Shown here one piece after another: positions 56,874 to 64,000 of a stretch of 64,000 nucleotides of DNA (positions within the stretch are counted from its first letter, which is position 1; every line of letters starts with the position of its first letter). The DNA is taken from positions 2,542,001 to 2,606,000 of the forward strand of contig NZ_JAPEOR010000001.1 in the NCBI RefSeq assembly GCF_026341125.1, written 5' to 3'. The position numbers were made by a program, and so were the translations under genes. The DNA comes from Streptomyces sp. NBC_01142. GTDB lineage: Bacteria > Actinomycetota > Actinomycetes > Streptomycetales > Streptomycetaceae. The notes under the pieces were generated by a model, which was not told the DNA's origin, did not search any database, and saw only the letters and a program-made list of their open reading frames with translations.

Positions 56874-57308
56874 ATGTCCCGACGCAGCTCACGCTCCAAG
56901 CACACCCCGGCACCGGCCCTCACCGGCGCCTCCCCCTGCCCCTGCGGGCTGCCCGCGTCCTACGGCGAGTGCTGCGGCCGGTTCCACAGCGGAGCGGAAG
57001 CCGCCCCCACCGCCGAGCTGCTGATGCGCTCCCGCTACAGCGCCTTCGTGGCCCAGGACGTGGCGTATCTGGTGCGTACATGGCACCCCGCGACCAGACC
57101 GCGGCACCTGGAGCTCGACCCCGGGACGCAGTGGACGAGTCTGGAGATCATGCAGACGACGGGCGGCAGCGCGTTCCACACCACGGGGACCGTCACCTTC
57201 CGGGCCCGCTACCGGCACCATGGGCAGCGGGGCGCCCTCCACGAGCGCAGCACCTTCGAACGGCGAAACGGCGCGTGGGTGTACGTGGAAGGCACCTTCG
57301 TGGAGTGA
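56874..57308 (+). CDS. YchJ/UPF0225 family protein with SEC-C-like zinc motif
   Basis: A 144-residue protein. The N-terminal CPCGLPASYGECCGRFH matches the SEC-C zinc-binding pattern (C-x-C-x8-C-C), followed by the YchJ domain (AELLMRSRYSAFVAQDVAYL, and WHPATRP). Function unknown in the family. It is divergent from the FAD protein gene. Confidence 0.87.
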   Translation: MSRRSSRSKHTPAPALTGASPCPCGLPASYGECCGRFHSGAEAAPTAELLMRSRYSAFVAQDVAYLVRTWHPATRPRHLELDPGTQWTSLEIMQTTGGSAFHTTGTVTFRARYRHHGQRGALHERSTFERRNGAWVYVEGTFVE

Positions 57309-57510
57309 CTCTTTCGTGGAGTGACTCCTCAGGCCGAGGACCCCCGCGGCCCTCCCGCGACCTTCGCCCGCATCGCGGCCATGCCCCGTCCAGCCCCGTG
57401 TGGTGGGTAGTGGCTCGGCGGCCCTGGATGAGCCATCGCGAGAAGCGCTGAAGGCCTACAGGTCTGAAGGCTCACAGGTGAGAAGGTCTACGAGTCTGAA
57501 AGCCCACGGC

Positions 57511-58479
57511 TCAGGAGGCCGGCGGGCCGTCGGCCAGCCGCACCGTGCTGAGGATCTTCCGCACCGTCGCGTCCGGCACTTCCTCCTGCACGCCCTTCGC
57601 GCCGAGGAAGGTCCACGACACGAAGTCGCCCTTGGGGTCCTTGAACGCGAACGCGGTGGCCTTGCCGTCAGTGTCGCACTTGCCCTTCTTCTCGACGCCG
57701 ACGGACACTGCCGTGACCACGCTGCCCTTGATGCCCGATGTGGTGGTGTACGGCTCCGCCGCACCGGTCCTGACCTTCTTCTTGTCCGGCTGGGCGTACG
57801 CGCCGTAGATCCACAGGGACACGTTGGTGCGGGCCGCGTCCTCGGCGCTCCTGGCGCCGTTCTCACGCCGGGAGCCGGCGGAGGCGAGCGCCGAGTCCTC
57901 TTTGGTGCCGTCCATGTTGTCGTCCGACTGGCACCACTTCTCCTTGAGCATCGCCGGGGCCGCGAAGCCGACGAGGGGCTTCTCCTCCGGATCCCGGTCG
58001 TCGGAGACGTAGGTGGCCCAGTCCTGCGACTTGCGATCCCATTCCGCGGGCACGTCGAAGGCGATACCGCGCTTGGCGTTCACCACGACCTTCCAGCCTG
58101 GAACGACCGGTTCCGGTTGGTTGCCGCCACGGGCCGCGTCGTCGCCGCCCGAACGGGTCGGCCCCGTCCCCGGGGACGACGAGGACTCGGACCGCTTCGG
58201 GTCGGCGGAGTCGTCCTTGTCACCGCCCAGGACCAGGAAGCCGGTTGCGGCGGCCGTGATGACCACGGCGGCGGCCGCGGCGACGGCGATGACCGTGGTC
58301 TTTCTGCCGCCGCCCCGCGGAGGCGGAGGCGGGGGCGTACCCACCGGGACCGTGGGGGCGGCCCACGGCACCTGTCCCGGCTGCTGGGGCTGCTGGTACG
58401 GGTTGGGCTGCTGGTACGGATTCACGTGCCGGTCCTGCGAGTTCTGCTCGCCCCCCGACGGCTGCTGTCCTGGCCACAT
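57511..58479 (-). CDS. Membrane-anchored Pro/Gln-rich protein with extracellular domain
   Basis: A 322-residue protein. A disordered proline- and glutamine-rich cytoplasmic N-terminus (NPYQQPNPYQQP repeats, then six prolines; about 1-55) leads to one membrane segment (about 60-83), a Ser/Asp-rich linker and an external domain of about 190 residues containing two cysteines. Many Streptomyces genomes carry proteins of this plan, with unknown function. The start at 58479 is the first ATG of the repeat-rich region. Confidence 0.7.
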   Translation of the reverse strand: MWPGQQPSGGEQNSQDRHVNPYQQPNPYQQPQQPGQVPWAAPTVPVGTPPPPPPRGGGRKTTVIAVAAAAAVVITAAATGFLVLGGDKDDSADPKRSESSSSPGTGPTRSGGDDAARGGNQPEPVVPGWKVVVNAKRGIAFDVPAEWDRKSQDWATYVSDDRDPEEKPLVGFAAPAMLKEKWCQSDDNMDGTKEDSALASAGSRRENGARSAEDAARTNVSLWIYGAYAQPDKKKVRTGAAEPYTTTSGIKGSVVTAVSVGVEKKGKCDTDGKATAFAFKDPKGDFVSWTFLGAKGVQEEVPDATVRKILSTVRLADGPPAS

Positions 58480-58642
58480 GGGAAGCAACCATAGAGGGGG
58501 CGCCGGGGCGAGGGCCGGGCGGGCCACACCCGGCCCCCGCGACCTCAGCGGACCGCCGGCCCGGGATCGCCCGGGCGATGGCGCCTGCGAGGCCGGAGGG
58601 TGGTCGCTGCAAGGGTGGACATGACGAGGCCGGGCGCCGGTG

Positions 58643-58903
58643 TCAGTGTGCGGCGCGGCCGGGCTTGATGATCAGCCTGGGGTTGTACGCGGCCAGCACC
58701 TTGTTGGCCCGGGCCAGAGTGGACAGCGCGTGCTCCCGGTCCGCCCGGTCCTCGGCGCACAGTGGGCCGTGGAACCGGTACACCTCACGTACGGCGCACT
58801 CGGCGTCGATCTCCGCCTGCAGTATGTGGAGCGGCATGCAGGACCCGATCAACGCGGCCACGCCATCGGGGATCGGCACGGGGATGAGGGGTGACGCGGT
58901 CAC
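58643..58903 (-). CDS. Hypothetical small protein
   Basis: An 86-residue mostly helical protein with three cysteines (positions 22, 36 and 49); no family recognised. The GTG start has GAAGGA about 6 bases upstream and overlaps the stop of the preceding small gene (GTGA), which supports both as real. Confidence 0.5.
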   Translation of the reverse strand: MTASPLIPVPIPDGVAALIGSCMPLHILQAEIDAECAVREVYRFHGPLCAEDRADREHALSTLARANKVLAAYNPRLIIKPGRAAH

Positions 58904-59169
58904 GTGTTGTCCTTCTCTGCTTCTTCTGTCGGGCGGCCGCCGGCGGTCGGCGGCCTGCTCCCTCCATACGTACCGGACGTGCTTCCGGGTTTGTCGGCGG
59001 GGATGTCTCGGGGTGGCAACCGTTTACGCAGGGATCTGGAAGAGCCGAAGTACGCAGTGATCCCGTCGGCCGCGCCCCGGTCGAACTGGTCGGGAAGGAC
59101 AGGGTCGTACGAGAAATGCGCGCCTGCGGGACTCGCCCGGCGGCCCGCCTCCGGCTGCACCGCCGACAT
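58900..59169 (-). CDS. Hypothetical small protein, coupled to the next gene
   Basis: An 89-residue protein, unstructured at the C-terminus (GSTSGTYGGSRPPTAGGRP). The middle, DPVLPDQFDRGAADGITAYFG, looks like genuine folded protein. No family recognised. GTAGGG precedes the ATG; the stop overlaps the next start by 4 bases. The upstream 59170-59435 stretch holds no supported gene, only two imperfect copies of a GACxCCGAGGGCAC sequence near 59330-59370. Confidence 0.45.
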   Translation of the reverse strand: MSAVQPEAGRRASPAGAHFSYDPVLPDQFDRGAADGITAYFGSSRSLRKRLPPRDIPADKPGSTSGTYGGSRPPTAGGRPTEEAEKDNT

Positions 59170-59435
59170 ACCCTACGCGAACGCCGACCGTCCCCCGAAT
59201 CGGTGGTCCCGCGACACACGGACCAGGACGGACAGTGGCGGCCCCGTCACCGCCCACGCCCGCGCGCGTGAAGTGACCGCCATGGCAAAGAGGTTGATCG
59301 ATGCCGGTCGCGGACCCGCCGGTCGCGGACTCCGAGGGCACACCACCTCCGGACTCGGACCCCGAGGGCACGCCACCTCCGGCGCCGGCCAGATCGAGGG
59401 ACCCTGCGCGACTCCGGCGCCCGCCAGCTCCTCGC

Positions 59436-60203
59436 CTAGATCGAGAAGCTGCTGCCGGGGGCCGCGTAGTCGATCCGGCCCTCGAACCGCGTGCCGGCGC
59501 GCACCAGCGCTTTCTCCGGGGTGAGGAAACGGCCGACGTGCGTGACGATCAACCGGCCCGCCCTCGCCGAGCGGGCCGTCTCTCCGGCGTCCTCAGGCGT
59601 GTGGTGAACAGGTTCGCCGCGCGTCGGGGCGCTCGCACTCTCGGCCTCGCACAGCAGGGCGTCGCAGCCGTCGGCCAAGCTGGTCAGGTTCGCGCAGGGC
59701 GCGGTGTCCCCGGAGTAGACCAGCGCCCGGCCCCCGGCCTCGACGCGGAGAGCGAAGGCCGGCATGCCGTGCGCGACTGCCCGGCTGGTCAAGGTGAGTG
59801 GGCCGACCTCGGCCCGGTGACCGTCGTACAACTCGTGCACCGCGAAAGCGGACTCGACCGGACTGCGGACGGAGGTGTTGGTGAGGAAATGGGCGAGCCG
59901 ATCGGCGATTCCTGGCGGGCCGAACAGAGGAATCGGTGCCGTGAGCCGTACGTCGGCGAAAAGAGCGCCGTAGTAGGCCGTGAGCAGGTCCGCGCTGTGG
60001 TCGGCGTGGAGGTGCGAGATCCAGATCGCGTCCAGCTCGTCCAGCCGGACGTGTCGTTGGAGCTGGGCCAGCGTCCCGGTGCCTGCGTCCATCCACAACC
60101 GCACGTCACCGCCGGTCACCAGGTAGCCGGAGCACGGATTGTCCACGCTCGGATACGGCGTCGCGCTGCCGAGAACGGTCAGATGGAGAGAATCACTGAT
60201 CAT
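59436..60203 (-). CDS. Metallo-beta-lactamase-fold hydrolase (RNase Z/phosphodiesterase-like)
   Basis: A 255-residue MBL-fold enzyme. The metal motif HLHADH is present, with GDTAPC and THVGRF supplying later ligands. It begins LHLTVLGSATPYPS, as in RNase Z-like and cyclic phosphodiesterase-like members. Substrate unknown. It lies downstream of the PucR regulator on the same strand, 121 bases apart. Confidence 0.82.
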   Translation of the reverse strand: MISDSLHLTVLGSATPYPSVDNPCSGYLVTGGDVRLWMDAGTGTLAQLQRHVRLDELDAIWISHLHADHSADLLTAYYGALFADVRLTAPIPLFGPPGIADRLAHFLTNTSVRSPVESAFAVHELYDGHRAEVGPLTLTSRAVAHGMPAFALRVEAGGRALVYSGDTAPCANLTSLADGCDALLCEAESASAPTRGEPVHHTPEDAGETARSARAGRLIVTHVGRFLTPEKALVRAGTRFEGRIDYAAPGSSFSI

Positions 60204-60324
60204 TTGCGGAGTCTAGAGAGCCTGCCATCCACAGATCCTGACGGGAGGAGGTCTTTCCGCAGTCGCCGCCTCGTCGGGGCCGCCCCGAGTGCGCGCCTGA
60301 CGGGAAAGTGACCCGGCACGGTCG

Positions 60325-61539
60325 TCACGGCCCGGAGCCGTCGGTGCGCTCGCGCAGATGCAGCGCGCGCAGTACACCCTCCGTCGCGAACCTGCCCTCG
60401 GGGTCGGTGAGCTGAGTCCCGAAGATGGACTCGAGATTGCGTAGCCGGTAGCGGACGGTCTGCGGATGCACATCGAGGAGCTCGCCCATCTGGGCGGCCG
60501 TTCCACGGGTGTCGAGCCAGATCCGGAGCGTCTCGACGAGCCGGTCGCGGCGGGTGGGGGTGAGGCCGGCCAGTGGCGCGAGCTCCCGTTCGGTGAGCTG
60601 GTCCAGCAGCGCCGGGTCGGCCAGCAGCCAGAGGGTGAGCATATGGTCCGCGCAGCAGACCAGAGGGGAGTCGTCGATGGCGCCTGCGTCGATGAAGTCG
60701 AAGAGGCGGCGCGCCCAGCGGATCGAGTCCGCGGCGGTCGCGGTCGGCACGGTCAGTCCCACGGAAGCCCGGGTGCCGCTCAGCGCCTGTTCCAGCATGT
60801 GTCTTCGCTGGGCGTCGAACGGTCCCGGGATCAGTAAGTGCGGTTGGGGGTTGCCCAAGTCGACCAGGACACCGTTGTCGAGATCCGATCCGGACAACTC
60901 TGCCGGAGAGCGCAGGGCGACGAGGGTGACCCGTTCGGGCAGCGGCCAGCCGGTCTGTTCGCAGAGCTCGGCGATGGCCGTGCGGGGCACGGGCGGCCCG
61001 GCGAGGACCAGGTGGAGCAGTCGGCGGCGCAGCGTCTCCGCCCGCGCGACGGAGGGTGACAGGACCTCCAAGTAGCCCTCCCGGGTGAGGGCTTCGAGCT
61101 CGTCGACGTACGCGAAGAGGGCGTCGGCGAAGCTGAGCATCAGGGTGGGGGAGAGGTTGTAGCGCCGTCCCACCCGTTTCGCGCGCCGCAGGGCCACCCT
61201 GGCACCCAGCCGGTACGCGCCCTGCAGGGTCTCCAGGCTGCGTCCCTCGTACGCCTCGAACCTGCCGAAGCGGCGGCACATCTCGTCGCGGAGGGGGGAG
61301 GGGGCGGAGGGCGAGGCGACCTGATCGACGAAGACGGAGATGTTCTGCTCGACGCCGACCTGGATGGCCTGGCCGTAGGGGCCGTTGAGGAGCCGCCCGT
61401 ACTCGGGGTACGCGCGGATGACCTCAATGCCGATCTCCTTGATCAGGCTGGGCAGTTCGGGCCGGAATATCGCGGCGAACTCCTGGGGGAGGGGGCCCAG
61501 AGGCTCTCCCGCGTCGGACGGCTGCGTACTTCTCGACAT
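60325..61539 (-). CDS. PucR-type transcriptional regulator (C-terminal HTH_30)
   Basis: A 404-residue regulator without a GAF domain: an N-terminal helical sensor-like region (about 1-170), a GGDEF-like variable middle, and the PucR helix-turn-helix at the C-terminus (WLDTRGTAAQMGELLDVHPQ, then TVRYRLRNLE). The start at 61539 follows GGGGAG. It is divergent from the secreted protein gene at 62015, whose 475-base upstream region holds the inverted repeat at 61859-61874; control of that gene is likely. Confidence 0.85.
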   Translation of the reverse strand: MSRSTQPSDAGEPLGPLPQEFAAIFRPELPSLIKEIGIEVIRAYPEYGRLLNGPYGQAIQVGVEQNISVFVDQVASPSAPSPLRDEMCRRFGRFEAYEGRSLETLQGAYRLGARVALRRAKRVGRRYNLSPTLMLSFADALFAYVDELEALTREGYLEVLSPSVARAETLRRRLLHLVLAGPPVPRTAIAELCEQTGWPLPERVTLVALRSPAELSGSDLDNGVLVDLGNPQPHLLIPGPFDAQRRHMLEQALSGTRASVGLTVPTATAADSIRWARRLFDFIDAGAIDDSPLVCCADHMLTLWLLADPALLDQLTERELAPLAGLTPTRRDRLVETLRIWLDTRGTAAQMGELLDVHPQTVRYRLRNLESIFGTQLTDPEGRFATEGVLRALHLRERTDGSGP

Positions 61540-62611
<1,072 letters not shown>

Positions 62612-62750
62612 GGCGGACCGGCGGGCAGAGCCGTCGTCGACCCCGTGACCTCCTCCGGAGTGGGGCACGGGGTCCCTCGGACCAGAGGCAGCGGAAAAGG
62701 AGCCGGAACGTGCAGACCCTCGGAGAAGAGCTCATCAGGGACGATGTGCG

Positions 62751-64000
62751 ATGAGGGAGTCGAGGGGGCCTCGACGCGCCGCCCGCGTGGCTGTGCTGGG
62801 TGTGGGCGGGCTGCTCGCCGGGGTACTCGCCGGACCCGGCTCCACCACGGCGCAGGCGCGCGACGCCGGCGTCACGGTGACGTACCAGTGCCGGTTCCCC
62901 TCCGGGGTCCAGGACGTCCGTGTCGGCTTCGCCGGGGTCTTTCCGGACGCCGGCGCCGTCGGCCGGCCCATCCAGCCCGGTGAGACCACGCTGCGGGCGG
63001 CCATTCCCCTCTCCGTACTCGACGGCGCGCTGCCGGCCGGTACGACGGCGATCGCCGGCACGGCAGACCTGACCACCCGGGTGGCACAGAACGGCAATAC
63101 GGTGGAAGCCGGCTGGCCGGACCTGGTCGCACCGCTGACCCCCTTACCGGAATCCGGCGATCTGGAACTGCTCCACAAGGGGCCTGTGCCCTCGGTCACG
63201 GTGACCGCCCCGGGCGAAGTGACCTTCACAGCAAGCGACTTCACGCTCGCACTGCGCCCGCAGACAGGCCAGGAGGAGGGGCAGGGGCAGCCCGACGGCC
63301 TGCCGCTCCCGGCCATCTCCTGCCAGCCCGCCGCCGGACAGGACGCCCGGCTGGCGAGCGTTGCGGTGCCGGCGGAATCCGGTCCGCCCTCGTCGCCGTC
63401 CCCCACGCCGGGTGGTCAGGGTGGACCGGAAGAGCCGGGGAAGGGGCAGAGCGGCCCCATCGCGGTCGAGCCGTCACCGCCGCCGGTGAACGACGTCTGT
63501 CCCGCGGAGCGGCCGACGGGAGAGCTGGACGACTCCCTCGTGTACCCGCCCCCGCCCGGCGCGCCGCCGAAAGTCACCAACTCGCCCGGTGTGCACGGCT
63601 GTGCCTACGCCGTCGGACTCGCCAATGTCCACAAGTTGCACGGCGCGATGATCATCAATGATCCGGGGAAGAACCCGGAACTGATCAATGTGCTGGCGAA
63701 CAAGCGTGTGCTGAGCCGGAAGAAGACGGAGGAAGGCGGCGCGTTCGTACGAATCGACTCCCTCGGGGAGCTGGACCTTCCCGATGCCGAATCCACCTTC
63801 CTGACCTTCGGGTTTCAACCGGTCACGGCGAAAGTGGAGTTCACGAACGGTCCGCTGGTCATCTCCACGGGAAGTTACGGAAGCCCCCCGAACAAGGTCG
63901 ACTTCGCTGTCGCCGGCTTCTATCAGTCACTGCGTCTGTACGACGTGAGCGTCAATGGCACCCCCCTGGACGTCGGAGCCGACTGCCGGACGGCACGGCC
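62751..64000 (+). CDS. Secreted protein with DUF6801-like N-terminal domain (partial)
   Basis: An open frame of 416 codons cut by the window end. A signal peptide covers about 1-37 (twin arginines in GPRRAARVAVLG, then LLAGVLAG). The N-terminal domain, with VTYQCRFPSGVQDV and IPLSVLDGAL, resembles DUF6801. A Pro/Ser/Gly-rich linker with SPSPTPGG follows (about 205-260), then a second domain. Function unknown. The secreted partner 139 bases upstream on the same strand suggests one transcription unit. Confidence 0.7.
   Translation, partial: MRESRGPRRAARVAVLGVGGLLAGVLAGPGSTTAQARDAGVTVTYQCRFPSGVQDVRVGFAGVFPDAGAVGRPIQPGETTLRAAIPLSVLDGALPAGTTAIAGTADLTTRVAQNGNTVEAGWPDLVAPLTPLPESGDLELLHKGPVPSVTVTAPGEVTFTASDFTLALRPQTGQEEGQGQPDGLPLPAISCQPAAGQDARLASVAVPAESGPPSSPSPTPGGQGGPEEPGKGQSGPIAVEPSPPPVNDVCPAERPTGELDDSLVYPPPPGAPPKVTNSPGVHGCAYAVGLANVHKLHGAMIINDPGKNPELINVLANKRVLSRKKTEEGGAFVRIDSLGELDLPDAESTFLTFGFQPVTAKVEFTNGPLVISTGSYGSPPNKVDFAVAGFYQSLRLYDVSVNGTPLDVGADCRTAR

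Noticed and set aside
57309..57510. Imperfect repeats with TCTGAAGGCTCAC-like words
   Set aside because: Two loosely similar copies about 34 bases apart; too weak to call an element, and no gene is present.
58904..59524. 206-codon plus-strand frame near 59 kb
   Set aside because: Low-complexity Arg/Ser/Gly/Pro composition without domain; the coupled minus-strand pair 58643-59169 is more convincing.

Overview
The window is high-GC DNA of streptomycete type. GTG starts are frequent, genes are packed with ATGA/GTGA overlaps, and there is an XRE/DUF397/anti-sigma-like ATP-binding trio and a PucR regulator. I see no rRNA, tRNA, insertion sequence or CRISPR array. About the first 46 kb is one aromatic (type II) polyketide biosynthetic gene cluster that continues to the left of base 1. 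The remaining 18 kb is ordinary chromosome.

Core, 1-9.3 kb (+ strand): TcmJ-like cupin, ketosynthase alpha, chain-length factor, SRPBCC aromatase/cyclase, DUF1772 protein, ketoreductase, two small ABM monooxygenase/cyclase proteins, and a complete acetyl-CoA carboxylase (fused beta-alpha carboxyltransferase, biotin carrier, biotin carboxylase) supplying malonyl-CoA. No acyl carrier protein gene is present in the window.

Tailoring, 9.4-37.7 kb: an SDR, three FAD aromatic hydroxylases, three O-methyltransferases, an FAD phenolic halogenase, a P450 with its own ferredoxin, an asparagine-synthetase-like amidotransferase, a glycosyltransferase, a TenA-fold protein without the usual cysteine, an LLM-class oxidoreductase, a secreted VOC protein, a Tat-exported multicopper oxidase coupled to a small membrane protein, an ABM-dehydrogenase fusion and an SCP2-like protein. 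Transport and control are represented by a POT carrier, an MMPL exporter, a CPA2 antiporter, a MarR regulator and the relic of a DHA2 exporter. This set fits a chlorinated, methylated, probably glycosylated pentangular polyphenol with an amide-derived ring, as in the xantholipin/lysolipin/albofungin/kibdelone families. The actual product cannot be read from the sequence.

Methyl supply, 37.8-46.0 kb: metK, adenosine kinase, metH, metF and ahcY form a complete activated-methyl cycle. From adenosine kinase on, the reading frames overlap, and the unit ends in a strong terminator taken here as the right edge of the cluster. Paired heptamers with an 11-bp period, resembling SARP activator sites, lie before the PKS operon, the VOC gene and the fusion gene, although no SARP gene is in the window.

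Flank, 46-64 kb: XRE/DUF397/ATP-binding regulatory genes; an M64 peptidase, anhydro-MurNAc kinase, MHS transporter and GH4 glycosidase group; an exported FAD dehydroxylase-like protein; YchJ; several hypothetical genes; an MBL-fold hydrolase; a PucR regulator; and two secreted proteins, the last cut by the window end.
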